64,000 nucleotides of DNA from Hexactinellida sp. DTS-2022 (taxonomy: Eukaryota; Porifera; Hexactinellida): positions 2,108,001 through 2,172,000 of the forward strand of contig JAPNXP010000012.1 in NCBI GenBank assembly GCA_028753945.1, in the 5' to 3' direction. The notes beneath the pieces were generated by a model. It searched no databases. It saw only the letters and a program-made list of their open reading frames with translations, and was not told the origin of the DNA. The position numbers and the translations under genes were made by a program. Every line of letters begins with the position of its first letter. The stretch's first letter is position 1. Below are positions 24,610-37,330 of the stretch, piece by piece.

Positions 24610-25140
24610 TAAGATTCTAATAAGTTTAAATTGAAATAAATTAAAATAATTGAATAGGCAATGATTTCAATACAGGTCTACAGAATGCTCAGAGCAGTCA
24701 AAATAACACTAAAGGGGAGTAAGGTTATCAAAGCAGAATAAAAACTGATATTCCGTATGGTGAAACTTCGTTGAGATTCCAGCGCAACTCATACTTTTTA
24801 GATCTATGAGAATATATATATTCTAGAGATTTATTCGAATATGCACCTGACAGGAAGTACAACTAACCACAAGATATTCGTGTGAAGTAATCCTTATGCT
24901 ATGCTATATTCTTAGCCAACGGTTACTAATTTGATATATATAAGCAAAACAAATTTTACAATTATCACTTAAACATGGTTTCAACGGTTCTATTGGGGTA
25001 AACGGGTACGTTGATTCCAGATATGGTATTGTAAAAATTCAACTCCTAAATGTTTCCTAATCGAAGTCCGAATGCCCGAGAGCAAATACAAAATGTTTGA
25101 CACCAGCGTAGAGCGAGCAAGCGAAGCGTGCTTGTATATT
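24610..25140. other. no gene; possible Helitron hairpin relic
   Basis: Non-coding. The words gagcgagcaagcgaagcg and tgcttgtata at 25108-25137 resemble the 3' hairpin of the local Helitron family, but no ctag terminus or neighbouring homology is present. Confidence 0.3.
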
Positions 25141-25189
25141 GAAAATCTAAATGATTTTTCTAAGAAAAAGGATTAATTTATCGAGTCAC

Positions 25190-25610
25190 TTAGATAAATA
25201 AATTATAACAGATTTATATAATGATTTTATGAAACAAGTAAAAATCAAAATGATTTATAAGATCATTTTATAAAATAAATCAAAAATCAAAATGATTTTA
25301 TGAAACAAGTAGAAAATCGAAATGATTTATAATATTATTTAATAAAACAAGTAAAATCAAAATGATTTCTAAAATGATTTTATGAAACAAGTATATAATC
25401 GAAATGATTTCTAAAATGATTTTATGAATCAAGTAAAATAAAAATGATTTATAAAAATCATTTTATAAAATAAATCAAAAATTAAAATGATTTTATCAAA
25501 CAAGTAGAAAATCGAAACGATTTATAACATGATTTTATGAAACAAATGAAAATCAAATTAATTAATACAATCGTTATATAGAATAAATCAAAAATCAAAA
25601 TGATATTATT
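25190..25610. repeat. AT-rich tandem repeat (aaaatgatttta)
   Basis: Imperfect units of roughly 60-70 bases contain aaaatgattt, ataaaacaagta and aatcaaaatga words, repeated about six times. Many units are locally palindromic (aaaatgatttta against taaaatcatttt). Satellite-like tract with no coding potential. Confidence 0.6.
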
Positions 25611-27360
25611 ATTAGATTTATGATTTTTAGATGTATTTTGATCTCAATTCCGCTTGAATGTAATATTAACTAACCCACTGGATCAAACAAAAATTTAAGT
25701 TCGATGTTTTACTGAAAATCAATCAATCATTTTTGTTATGATTTTTCTTAAATAAATCAAAATCATAACACAAAATCAATTTGATTTTTTTCATGTCTGG
25801 TCCGGAATTAACACTTTTGCAGTGATCTATTTATATTTTATGGATCAGTGTTTATATTTTATAATTATTCAGTTTAGTTCTTCCTTCATTCAGTTCAGTT
25901 CGTTTTGTTCGTTCACTTCACGTTCAAGACTTTACGTATGAATCGTCCGTTCCTTCAGTTTGTTCAGTTCGTTCAGCGTGAATCCATTAAACGTCCTGCG
26001 TTCTGTTTGTTCAGTTCAAGTTCAATAAATACGTTCGTGAACTTTTAATTCCTTGAGAACAACGTAGTGAGGGAAAGCTATTGCTGCCATTGAATATGCT
26101 ACTATTCCAGAGTTGAAACGTATCACCTAACTCCACTAACTATTCCTATGAGAAGATGAACAACAATTATTTATTATTTACATTGTAAATGAACACTCAC
26201 TGTAGCTATTATACGTATATTCAACTAAATTATGAACAGCAAATTGTTCTTTGTATACTTTGTAAGCAAAATGTCCTGTTACCTCACTTTCAGGAGGTTC
26301 ATGTCTATTATGTTCGTCAATGCCTGAAATCTTCCTCCAAAGTCCAAACCTTGTCGGGACCCAATCGTATCTCGCCATGTTGACAGTGAAATCTACGCTT
26401 TCACTTCCAAAAGTTTATTCTATAAATCTTTTGTGTTTATGAAAACATATTCGTAATTTTCCTGGGTTGTTGATCCATGTTGTCAATATGGTGTCAACAA
26501 ACACCCTCTCAGCATGTAATCACTTTCCCCTAATGACTTCTCCTCCCAATAATTTATTTTCCACGTAGTTTCCAATTGGCGAGATTCCAGAAAACATGCA
26601 TTAATCTCACTAATAAATCGGATAATCTTCCATCAGGTAAACAAATGCCTTGGACATTTATTGAGTGGTAGAAATATCTTGACATAATAACCTTATCTTC
26701 AGAAGGCCCTGGATACGATTATGTGTTCAAGAACGACAGGGAAGTGGGCGAGATCTTCTGGGATATACTGATGACAATCCAAGTTCAACTGCTCTAATTT
26801 AACCTGCAAGCTGATGGCTCACATGATGTGCAAGATGGGTACAACATGGGTTGAGTAGAGATTAATTTTGATGAACTTCATGATCGTCAAAATTGTTAAC
26901 TGGACAAACGTATACGTTGGACTAATTTGAGATCATTATTGCAATCCATTCTTTCCATACGGTCGACCAAGCTCTCTTTAGTCAGATATTTGACTCACTT
27001 CTAGTCATCAAATTTGAATACATTTTGTGTCATTCGACAGAGGAGATATTGGTTTTCAGTGATATGATTTATTTCATCTCTATTTTGGTTATTTTTATCA
27101 TGCAAATTAGGGCTAATATTTCATCAAAAATCTCTATCTCAAAATTCTGAAATTTGTAGTTATTCCTTGAATAGATGGACGATTATGTTATCTAATTTTG
27201 TTTTGAAAATTATCCATAATTTAAACATCCTAAATTGATATATTATAAACTTTTTAGAAACATTCAAACTTGAAGTTGGGAAATGAGTGGAAGTAAGATT
27301 TTGAAATGTCTACTGAGTGGAGTTAGTTAGAATGTCAATTACTATCCAATTTCATACTGA
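25610..27360. other. no gene; short ttcgttcagttc repeats
   Basis: From 25876 to 26035 there are repeats of a ttcagttcgttc word, which could be part of a retrotransposon end or a simple repeat. The remainder shows no recognisable domain; the overlapping frames at 26178-26383 on both strands are not convincing. Confidence 0.3.
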
Positions 27361-27767
27361 ATCTAGCTTATTTTTGGTATCAGTCGTCAGAGGAGCTCAC
27401 TGATTTGGGCCACGGTATAGGCCAATAACCCATAGTTCTCAAAATTCACTTTATTGATTAATAAATGGAACGTATTACAAATATGAATTGAATTGGATGC
27501 CTATATGCATAGTAATGTTTATTCCAAGTCGAATGTAATTTGAGTGACGAATTTATATTTTCCGGTTTCATTAATGAATTACATCGATCAAATATAATTT
27601 TCCCTTTGATTTAAACTATGTTTTTGCTTGACTAACGCGAGGATATGTTTACTTTTTCTATTAAAGCCTTTGGTCGTGTAATTTAAAGTGATTAAATACT
27701 GGTTTCGCCCTTTTATTTAAACCACAAAACTTAGGATAGGTTGTAACATAAGTGCCCGAAGAATTCA

Positions 27768-28306
27768 GGGCCCGTATTCACTAAGATTACTTAGTACTTA
27801 AGTACTAAGCACGTACTTAGTTAAGTCGTATCCACTAAGAAATATTGTTGTACTTAAGTACATACTTAACTTAGTACGTACTTAAGTACGAAATTGAATT
27901 ATATTTAATAGCATAGCATATTAGTGATTGAATGCTATAGTAATAGCTTGCTGTATTCTTTTAACTTTAAAAAGAATATTCTCAATGAAGTTCCTGTGAT
28001 TTTTGTGCTTGAGAAAAAACAGAACTTTTAGAAAACAACAACCAATTGTAATAAATGTTGAAAATAGAATCATAAACTTCCCCTAAAGAAAAGCAAGCAC
28101 TACTAGAAATATAATACAATGTTCTAATTAAACACCAACGTCTAAAGAGTCAATATAAGAAAATTCTTATAAGTTAAGTCAACTTAGTAGGTTACTTAAG
28201 TTTTGTACTTAAGTATGTACTTAAGTACACTCTTAAATCTTAGTGAATACCAATCTTAGTGAATACGACTTAAGTACGTACTTAACTTCTTAGTGAATAC
28301 GGGCCC
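27768..28306. mobile_element. PIF/Harbinger-type MITE
   Basis: Inverted ends gggcccgtattcactaaga and tcttagtgaatacgggccc are followed inward by arrays of gtacttaagtac words on both sides. The ggg...ccc termini and taag-rich subterminal repeats are typical of Harbinger MITEs. A clear 3-bp duplication was not seen. Non-coding. Confidence 0.7.
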
Positions 28307-28309
28307 AGG

Positions 28310-30690
28310 TGTAAAAGTTGTATTTTAAATTGATTTTGGTTAATGATTTATCGACCACATACCGCATATAATAAGTTGAAGACCTGCTTCGATCGCAAAT
28401 TACATAAAACGAGTCAATTCCAATAACTCTTTCCGTTTCTTCGCATTTGAAATGGTATTATTACATATTTAATATATTAATTTGATGAACTGAATAAGAT
28501 ATACTGTAGATTAATCTATTTGAAAGTGTGAATTATTTAGTTGTTGAAAATATCTATCTATGCTGAGAAAAACTCACTTTTTTTGCTGAAATTTTGATGC
28601 AAATTAAATTGATCTGAGACAGTGAATGAAATTATTACTCTTTTGGATATTGATGATGAAAACAGACACAAAGTTTCTTCTTTCGTGAATAATGTCCAAA
28701 TTAACTAGAATAAACTTGTGTGACAGTTAACTTCGGAGTGGTGGAATTCTAAGATTCCCTGGGAACCAAAATGTAAGAATATATGTCTCTGTTCATAAGT
28801 AGAATGATCAAATCCATGTACTACAAATTAGTTTAATTCTAGAAAAAGTATTCAGTATCTCTTTACAGCAACAACGGACTAGGCTATCGTATTTTAAAAA
28901 CAGTTGAGATATATTGCAAATTTTGAAATCATGTCGCCCATTTTAATAGCTGCACTTTTATTACAACTTGTAACCCACGAAAATGATAACCGTCAAGTTG
29001 CCAAGTTTCCCCAATATATAATTGAGAGTTGTGGCCTCTGTGATCCTGTTGGAGAAAATGTTCCTGTTGACAAAGCATTATTTTGCTTTCTAAGAGGGGT
29101 GAAGAAGGTATACTCAGTTTCGTCAGGTATTGCTATTGGATAATATAATTTCCCCATCTTTCACCAAGTTAGCAGAGTTGAGAAACGTGTTGGTTTCCCA
29201 ACACTCTACAATTTTATATACTAATCCATTCAAACCTATCGATATACAGGGGCATCCTGGCCATACAAGCCATCGGAAATCCCTATTGGGCAGGAATGGT
29301 AAAATAATGATTTTTTTAAATAAAATAAAAATAAAAATCAATTGATTTGAAGTTGATTTACTATTTGAAAATGGTGAAACCTATTTCAATCGTAGATATT
29401 TCGACGTAATATTACAAAGTATACTTACTGCGAATAAGGGGCCCCCTTTTGGGCCCTTATAAAACTATTCTATCTATACAAATGCACAGAAATCGAAGCG
29501 GGCCCTCTAGAAAAAATGTACGAAGTTGGCCCCCATAGGTGCCCCTAACTTTGGGTCCGAGTTTGTATGTGGCCCAAAAGAGGAGGCATAAAGGGACCAA
29601 GCCAGATATGGGTCGAGGGCCCACTTGAGTCTGTTTTTGCGAATCACTTGGAGAGATCCAGATGGGCCCAGGTGGAGGATGCGCGGATTCGGACTCTCTC
29701 GGTCTTTTGAAGAATTGCGCGACACTGGGTTGCTAGTCGATGCTTATTCAATTACGCTTCACTCTTTCTCCTTCATCTGTGTGCTCCCGACAACATCACT
29801 ACAGACAACTACACTCGTATTAAAAATTAAAAAACACAACACCCAAACAAAAGTTCAATTATTCAGGTAAGAATGCTAAAGCTGAAAGGCAACGCAGCCA
29901 TGAACGCTAGTGCATTCTGGGAGCATGGGAGGCTTGTACGTATTATAGAGCAAAATCTATAATTAGCAGAAATCTTTACTAAGGGCACGGTATTATCAGT
30001 GTATGGAGAGTATTTGAGGAATTTCAGAATGCCTTTATCTGGTTTCTAGGTATGGAATTTTTAAAAATTCTAAATATAGTTTCTATTCAAATTAATACAA
30101 CCTATAAAATTTTTCAAGTGCTCATTCTACACAAATTTAATCTTTTTTGATCGTAGGACTGAGCAATAATATCCAATCAACACCACAACGTTCACTTTAA
30201 GCTCAAAAATTACCCAGAACTTATTTTCGGGGATATTTGTCTTGAAAACGCTACTTTTCATGGGTTTTTGACATTTTTTGGTACTAAACTCCCCACAAGG
30301 GAGTCAAAAAACAAGTAATCAAAATTCTATCTATGCTAATAAATGTTTTACATGTTCTCAACACTCTATTAGATTTTCAGACAAATTCATTTACCAGTGT
30401 TTGAAGGAAAAATTATTCCCCTGGTCCACTTTTCGCAAAATACTCTTTTGAGTTGTGTCGAAGTGGCTGAGTCCAGAAATTGAAAGTGCGAGGAAAATAA
30501 GTTCCAAAGCTGCATATATTAGATAAAGTCATTTCAAATTGAATTATATTACTTTTAGCAATTTAGAGCTAATATTTAAGAAATTTTACCTCAAATTATA
30601 GGTCAACCTTGAAAAAAATTGTTACCAAACAATTTCTACACTAGAGTCTTCTTCTGGACCCAAATCAACATAGAAAAAAAGTTGCAAGCC
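28310..30690. other. no gene recognised; gggccc-rich patch
   Basis: A frame at 28904-29143 and its neighbours have no recognisable domain. At 29430-29690 there is a GC-rich patch with repeated gggccc and ggcccc words, probably an old MITE whose ends I cannot define. Confidence 0.3.
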
Positions 30691-30965
30691 CAAATCCATG
30701 AGGAAATTTTTTTACACGAGTTGCAGTTTATGATTTTCCATAGTAAATCGCCGACATTTCTGAGCTAACTTTCTCAAATCAGCTCCAATCAACTTATTAT
30801 CACCATATTGGTACTCTGCTTTAAATTTCCAGCAATTTGATATATCACATGTCCATATTTGGAAGAATTTTTCCATAGCAACGCTGGAATGTTTTAGGAA
30901 TGTGTAAAAATTTAATTATAAAATTGTGTTCCCACATAATCAAGTGACCCCTCATTCGACTCCCT
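30690..30965. repeat. left arm of a diverged long inverted repeat
   Basis: Words aaatcgccgacattt, actttctcaaatca, aatttccagcaatttgatat and ttccatagcaacgctgg match the complement of 36580-36830 in the same order. The arms enclose the unclassified transposase, a MITE and the truncated P-like copy. Confidence 0.6.
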
Positions 30966-30999
30966 TCAGCTACCTGAGTAAATTATACAAATACCGACA

Positions 31000-31085
31000 C
31001 TCTAAAACGTGATTTTATAAAATAATTCGAGATTTTCGAGGTTAACTGTAAATCTCGAATTATTTTATAAAATCACGTTTTAGAG
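31000..31085. repeat. 36-bp perfect palindrome
   Basis: The left arm, 31000-31035 (beginning ctctaaaacgtgatttt), is an exact complement of the right arm 31050-31085, with a 14-base loop. It can form a fully paired hairpin or cruciform. Possibly a very short MITE, but no target duplication is clear. Confidence 0.8.
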
Positions 31086-31379
31086 ACCAATACCAGGCTA
31101 GAAATTGTCTCAAATTACCTTATAGATATAATACATCATGTAGCTTATCTATAGCTCCCGCTTCGATGCGCAACATTGGTATTAATACAACATTCCATTC
31201 ACCAGTTATTGTTGCTAGGCAACCAATCCAGCAATTTTGCATGTTTATATATTTCAATTCTCTATATAACCCATTTTTATATTTATTATTTATACGTATC
31301 TTCTTTGCCTTTCCATATACTGCCAAAAACAAGGCTTGATTTGGCTATTATTCTACAATCAAATCAATTTAATGTTCCG

Positions 31380-33690
31380 AAAAACAATTGAAGAGATTAC
31401 AAAACTTCTTGAATTGGATCATGCAAAGAATGGTTCATTAGCTACTTTAATATCGAGAATTTGTCACAAAATTAACCAGTCTAAAAAGACAGTAGGATCG
31501 TTGCAAGGGGCCTAGCTACGTCTCTGATCACAACACGAGAATCAACTAATGTGTTCCACTTCAAATCATTTCAGAAGAAAATGCTCATCAGTTAATAACT
31601 ACCAGAGGGAGTCGTGTTGAGGAGACTTTACACTGTCTCAAGGTCAAAGGGCTCAAACTGTCTCAGAGCTGCAATGAGTTCGCTTTTGAGATGATGGAAT
31701 CTTGGGACAAGTTGAATACCCCAACAACACAGTTTCCCAACGTCGTCTCAAAATTGATGAAATTACATGCTGGACACGTGTCTGTCATCAAAAACAGATA
31801 CCGATTCAGCGAGAAAGAGATTCAGCTTGAGACTGCGTTCACTACTTCCCTGGCGCTTCTATTCGTCATCGCTCACTCAAACTGTGTTCAACTCATACGG
31901 ATCCCGCAGGACCTGGAATTTCTTGTTGATCACGTAACTGCAGGAAGATAGTAATGGGTATGAGGATAAAACATTCAAGCAGCAGGAGGAGAAACGCAGT
32001 AAGCGTGTTCACGATTGATCATTCAGGCAATGCATGGAGGAATTGAGACAAACATTCTTTCAGCTCTTTGTCCCATCTTCCAATCAGGTGACGCATCTGA
32101 GAACGATGGACCGTCTAGCTCCTCTGTTGAGGCATTAGATAGAATCAGCACTTACCACCGGAAGCGTATTATGCGTGTATCATTCAACTACAAATGAACC
32201 CACCTTTTGCGAGTTCGAACCTGTCTTTATCCTGAATTTGACAAGCGTTGTGTCGTTGATGATCCGCATATTCAACTATAGTCTGTATCGCACCAACACG
32301 ACTTCTCGCCAAGCAACGCATATCGTCGCTCCTGCATTGTCCGCCGCAGGTGTTTACCTTACATCAATCACACTATCCACCAGCTCATTGAATGAAGCTC
32401 GCAAAGATTCAAGAAAAACGATCGGAGCCAGTATAAAAAGAGACTTTCTGTCAGACAGTCCCTCCATAGCCACTTTGATGGGAAGATACTACCAGATATG
32501 GAAGGTGGAAAAAGTGACAGAATGGCCGTAGTTTTTTCAGGTGAGTATGTGGAAAAGTTGTTAGGCATTTGCCGCTCCCGAGTCCCAAATGCCTCTGGAG
32601 CTCACATGGGGCATAAGGTGGTCAATATTCTGCAGGAGTAGACGGGTGTCGTTCCCCATCTCGCCGGTCTCTGCTTCGATACAACGGCGAGCAACACAGG
32701 AATAACAGAGGGGCTATAACTGTCTTCCAAGAGGCTTTCAATCGAAGGTTGCTTTACTTCGCCTGTCGTCATCATATACTAGAAATACTAGCGGCAGCCA
32801 TGTTCGAAATGTTCTTAATCTCCTCCGGTACAGAGATCAGACTTTTAGAAGATTTAAGGATTTTAGGTTTTTCTTTGATCAAAATGCCCCCCCATTCTCT
32901 GGACAACGATGCGTCTAGAAGTGGCGGTATATTTTCAGACTGTGAGCATTCCTGGCTTATCGAGCATGGGGGCGTGGTCATTGAATTACTCCACTTACAG
33001 ATATTGGAACATTATCCAAGAGAGGACAATCTAGAGTTCATTTTGCTAGCCCTTTTATTCTTGGTGTCCATAGATATAAACCTAATTCCAGGTCACCTGG
33101 CGCTTACAACCAATTGCGTTGATGTCGAAAGGCATATCCTGTCTAAAATATTCCCCTTCCGTTACCAGTTTAAGTTATCCACAGACGAGCTGCAGGGTCT
33201 CCGTCGGAATGTACTGTTCACAGTGACTATTTATATCCGAATGTGGGTAACTGTATCAGTGAGCACGTTAGCACCAAACAACGATTGATAATGCCCCTAC
33301 AGATGCTGGAGCGGTATACTCTTGTTGACCCTCCAATTTCAAAGGTGGCCATACATAAGATGCGCTGTCACCTCTGGTATTTAAGTGAGGATCTTGTCTG
33401 CATCGCCCTATTTGATCACCATCTCCGGTCACTTTGTTGAAAAACTTGTAGCGCGTCTCTCAAAACCAGCGAAAGCTAGTGATGTTCGTCGCCTGGGTCC
33501 AATGAGTGTGCCGGAATTCCGCACGGTAGAGCTACCAGATTTTGCTACCATTCGTTCGATGAACTTACTTGAGGCGCTCAGTCTTCCACAATACTTCTTA
33601 TCAGTCAGTCCAAAGTTGTGGGAAAGCTCCGGCGAATCGAGTTCCATCAAAGACTTTTGCAGACAACTGCATCTAAACATAATATTGTAG
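31380..33690 (+). pseudogene. unclassified DDE-like transposase pseudogene
   Basis: Broken + strand frames read in order: ESWDKLNTPTTQFPNVVSKL (31700); DGKILPDMEGGKSDRMAVVF then YVEKLLGI (32475-32570); GLCFDTTASNTG (32671-32706); FNRRLLYFACRHHILEI (32738-32788); VDVERHILSKIFPF (33120-33160); and RRLGPMSVPEFRTVELPDF (33492-33545). The D in FDTT and the ACRHH-EI helix are typical of a transposase-like family repeated in several invertebrate genomes, whose superfamily I cannot name. At least four frame changes, so inactive. Confidence 0.5.
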
Positions 33691-33799
33691 CTCTAATTAA
33701 TAAGAAATAAATACTCATGCTAGTTCAGGCTTCAAATTCATGGGGGGGGGGGTGCACATGTTCTAATTCGAAAGCCACTCAAGCGGTTTAACATTAGAC

Positions 33800-34108
33800 C
33801 AGTGGTTCTTAACCGGGGGGAAATTTCGGGAATATAAGGGGAAATCAATTTCGACAAAATTAATAATAATATTAAAACTTAAATAAAATAATACAAACCA
33901 TATATTTTATCTACATAGGTCATAACAAAAGTACTGATCACCAATCATATTGATGTTGTGCACTATTGTTTGCTAAATTTTCAACCAGCAGAAAGCTAAT
34001 AAATTGTATGTTTGAGGCTAATTTTTTCCTTATACAAATGATGGGGGAAATCGGGTAGAGTGAACAGGCCAAAAGGGGAAATGAAATTAAAAAGGTTAAG
34101 AACCCCTG
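33800..34108. mobile_element. hAT-type MITE (cagtggttcttaacc)
   Basis: Ends cagtggttcttaacc and ggttaagaacccctg are flanked by a perfect 8-bp duplication cattagac (33792-33799 and 34109-34116). The interior is non-coding, with paired aggggaaat words. Confidence 0.85.
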
Positions 34109-35582
34109 CATTAGACAGTGATCAAAGATATTTTCAGTGGAGGTATTTAGATGAAACAAAGTTGTGTACATAGTTGCATGAGGCTTCATTCAAGAGAAAT
34201 GTTAAAATTGTCCGATTTTTGATAAATTTTCATGTCAATAGGCTCCTTGAGAGGTCTGTTAACGTTAACCGATTAGTGTAAATTTGTTCTTTTCTCAGTC
34301 TTCCTCACGAATTCAGAGGGCATGCATTATAAAATTAATAAAAAATATTCCAATAGAAAAATTAAACACGCTAATGGAGGTGTTAAAGTAATTAACTATA
34401 TAATTAGCTAGTTAATATTTAATTTATGATCATTAAAAGATGCATTGAAAATCAACAAGTTCTGTTTGTAGATTTAATTCCGCATTCTCAAATTACATTA
34501 ATTGCATAATTTCAAATTAATACGATTAGTCATAGTCTACTATACTCAGGCCTGACAGTAAAACACCATGGATTAAAAAGAAGTCATGTTTAAAATAGCA
34601 TAAAACTGAGTGCTATGTAACTAGTTCTGGATTTAACATTATTCTACTGATGACAATCGGTATCCTACAATTAATAAAGGAAATAAACATAGTAAACCAA
34701 TAATCAACAGATATTTCGCCACACATAGCCAATACACTATGAATATGTTGCAGTCAGAAGCCGTTTCCAGTTGAAACGCGTTTCAACTAGTCAGAACCCG
34801 TTTCAACTAGATTAACAGTTGAAACCGTTTCTGACTAGTCCAAACCCGTTTCCAATAGAAATTATATATCATGGGTAGACAATAATTTTAATGATTAGTT
34901 ATGAATAATAACGCTAAGATGTTCGGAATAACAATCCTACTAGGATCATTGCTTATTCATATCAAAGCTCGTGTACAAATATTACTTAAATTTGAAGTAT
35001 GTGAACTTCTATATTTAATAGTATTATGAATATTAAGTTTTCAATAAGTCAATAATCAGTAAATCCATTGAATTAAACGGAAATAAATAAATGATCTGTC
35101 AGTTGAATCAGTGTTCCGCAAATCCTCATTTGCGGCTCGCAGAGTTATTGAAAGACGAAAATTGTTATGCAGAATGTCTTTTGGATCTGGATTTGAAGTA
35201 TACTATATATGTCTTTGAATATAAATGCAATTCATTCATTTTATAGTGGCCGGCACAGCTGTGGGTTTATATATTTAGCCTCCAGATTCAAAAAGGTTGC
35301 TGAACGGCTTCTGATTGCAACAAATATACTACTTAACACGAATCGTTAATTAACATATTGTTGAAAACATATTTTGTAACTTTGAAAGAAATGGATTTAG
35401 GTCGGTATGAGAATCATTGGCGGCTTCGTCTGAGGTGAATGATATGAAGAAAGATTTTTATATAATTTCTTTACAAGGCTGTGTGAAAATAGCTTCAGGT
35501 TGCTAGAGACTTTGAGTCGGCGTTCTTTTTCAAGAATCTGACTAAAGGAAACATGATAATTTGAGCCAGACATCATTCTATA

Positions 35583-35826
35583 TACCGTATTTCCCCGAAT
35601 AAGCGCCGGGTCAATAAAAATGACATTGGTATGAAATAATTTATACACATTAGTTAATCACTGTAATGTAATTCCGTTGATTTTGGCAACTTCGGTAGGT
35701 ATACTGTTGGTGGAAACCATTAGATCCGACCTAAATAGTATATTCTGTATTTTTCACAGAGATTTCAGGATAATTTTGGCCCACGAAAACAATAAGCGCC
35801 TGGACGCTTATTCGGGGAAAACGGTA
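35583..35826. mobile_element. TA-flanked MITE (taccgtatttccccg)
   Basis: Inverted ends taccgtatttccccgaataa and ttattcggggaaaacggta are bounded by TA. It is inserted in the P-like transposase between the TDPLEH and MMSGSNYH blocks. Tc1/mariner-type by its TA target. Confidence 0.7.
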
Positions 35827-36082
35827 TACCGAAGTTGTGTTCTAGCGGATCTGTTTGTAAGAAATAAGTAAGTACGTTTGGAAAATCCACATTGATAAGT
35901 TAAATGGTTTACTAGAATCGGTAGCGCTTCACAAGTAATGTTTGAAGGAAGTGATAGTCTGTGGACTCAATTTCCATGTTTTCTGGGTAATGATCTCCAG
36001 GCAGTGAGAGCCAGTTAACAATGCAATGAATGAGCTCAAATCTAGAATCATTAATGACCAGTTGTTTGGAATATTCGTCATT

Positions 36083-36176
36083 GTTTGTCTTTGTTCGGCA
36101 AATTGTTTGTCTTTGTTCGGCAAATTGGCAAATTGTTTGTCTTTGTTCGGCAAACAATTGTTTGTCTTTGTTCGGC
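36083..36176. repeat. minisatellite ttgtttgtctttgttcggc
   Basis: Four to five units of about 19-24 bases, each containing ttgtttgtctttgttcggc with spacers aaa, aaattggcaaa and aaacaa, lie in tandem inside the P-transposase coding region. Read on the minus strand they give a repeated NKDKQ/EQRQT peptide. Confidence 0.8.
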
Positions 36177-36559
36177 CGATTAACATTAAACAATTTCCAG
36201 ACCAAACGATGATATCGATGAATTCAGCGGTATGGTTTTTGAAACGTTTGAGGCGAGGTTCGTTGCAAATCTTGAGGGCTGCGCTGGTAGAGTCGTCGAA
36301 AATGCGGAGAGCTAATTTAACATTTATAGTTGCATTTTCGACTTGGCATACGATAAACTGGAGTCGAGCTAGCGTGGAAGTATCATTGGAAGTATAATTT
36401 TAGTCAAAATATCCTGATATACCTTCTTCAAGCATAATAATAGCTTTGTTAATGTATTTGCAAGCTTGGGATTTGACGAGATTTGTCTGAAAATCTTCAA
36501 TTTTAGGTTTATCTCGAATAATCTCGACAAATCCCATTTTAGAGGGTCGATATATGTAT

Positions 36560-36850
36560 AATTATACTAGTGGAGTTGAACGAGGGGTCACTAGATTGGA
36601 TAGGCCCACAATTGAGAATGGAATGTTTTTGATACATTCCAGCGTTGCTATGGAAAAATCCTCCAAATGTTGTCATGTGATATATCAAATTGCTGGAAAT
36701 TTTACGCTGAGTACAAATATGGTGATTATAAGTTGATTATAAGTTGATTAGATTTGATTTGAGAAAGTTAGTACGAAAATGTCGGCGATTTACTATGAAA
36801 TTGCCGACACTGCCACCCGTGTAAAATTTTTCCCCAAAAACGGATTTTGG
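36560..36850. repeat. right arm of the diverged long inverted repeat
   Basis: This is the complement of 30690-30965 (cagcgttgctatggaaaaa, atatatcaaattgctggaaa, aatgtcggcgatttacta). A run of gattataagttgatta is duplicated here. Similar arms, more diverged, occur in the fold-back element at 46319. Confidence 0.6.
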
Positions 36851-36979
36851 ATATGTTATTCTACGAAAAATTCCGCTTCTAATGATACTAAAATACGCTT
36901 TGTGTGAATTTTTTCTCGGTATGACCCATTTTGGGATTTCAACGACCAGATTATATGTAATTTTAATATAAGTAATATG

Positions 36980-37330
36980 TAATGCTGAAGAATACATAAA
37001 TGAGTATAAATTTATAAGCGAGTTCAAACAGCGAGAATTGAGCACGTCTAAAGGCTTCTCAATTCCAAAAATCAGGCATAGTAACTCTATCTTTCCTCCC
37101 ATATAATGCAGCAGTAAACTGTGTTTCTTCAGAAATTCAGCTTTTACTGTCAGCATTTTTGTTGCCAAGTTTGTCAAGCGTGTGTTCTGGCGTAGCGTTT
37201 TGACAACTGTAGCCTTTTCAAGACCACTTGGTTTAGCAACAGTATCACATCCTGATAGACCATCAACACTCTTTACTGGGGAATAATTGCAGAGTGCTTC
37301 TAAACTATTGTTGTCTCTAGTTATTCCAAA
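36980..37330 (-). pseudogene. transposon-associated frame with GCDTV motif
   Basis: Minus strand reads SPVKSVDGLSGCDTVAKPSG then LEKATVVKTLRQN. The SGCDTV-then-kinked-helix pattern is common in repeated invertebrate ORFs linked to transposons, but I cannot assign a function. The longer open frame here (37447-36737) runs on into AT-rich sequence without a domain. Confidence 0.35.

Larger units (their letters stand above)
35397..36397 (-). pseudogene. P-element transposase, C-terminal pseudogene
   Basis: Minus strand reads INVKLALRIFDDSTSAALKI (about 36340), EFIDIIVWKLFNVN, then after a minisatellite NDSRFELIHCIVNWLSLPG, and FLQTDPLEHNFG, which ends at a MITE, then RMMSGSNYHVSFSQILEKE. These are the same blocks, in the same order, as in the copies at 10740 and 39213. 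The repeated ttgtttgtctttgttcggc unit (36086-36174) is inserted inside the coding sequence and keeps an open frame. It is truncated and inactive. Confidence 0.7.
34531..36400 (-). mobile_element. P-like element 3, 5'-truncated
   Basis: The left end catagtctactatactcagg followed by cctgacag matches the 3' end of the complete copy at 37673. No matching right terminus occurs before the inverted-repeat arm at 36560, so the gene's 5' half (THAP and RNase H parts) is lost. A TA-flanked MITE lies at 35583-35826. Confidence 0.65.

Noticed and set aside
25190..25610. CRISPR-like array
   Set aside because: The repeats are imperfect, AT-only and lack unique spacers; this is animal DNA and the tract is satellite-like.
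36083..36176. CRISPR-like array of ttgtttgtctttgttcggc
   Set aside because: Spacing is a few bases and irregular; it is a minisatellite inside a transposase frame.
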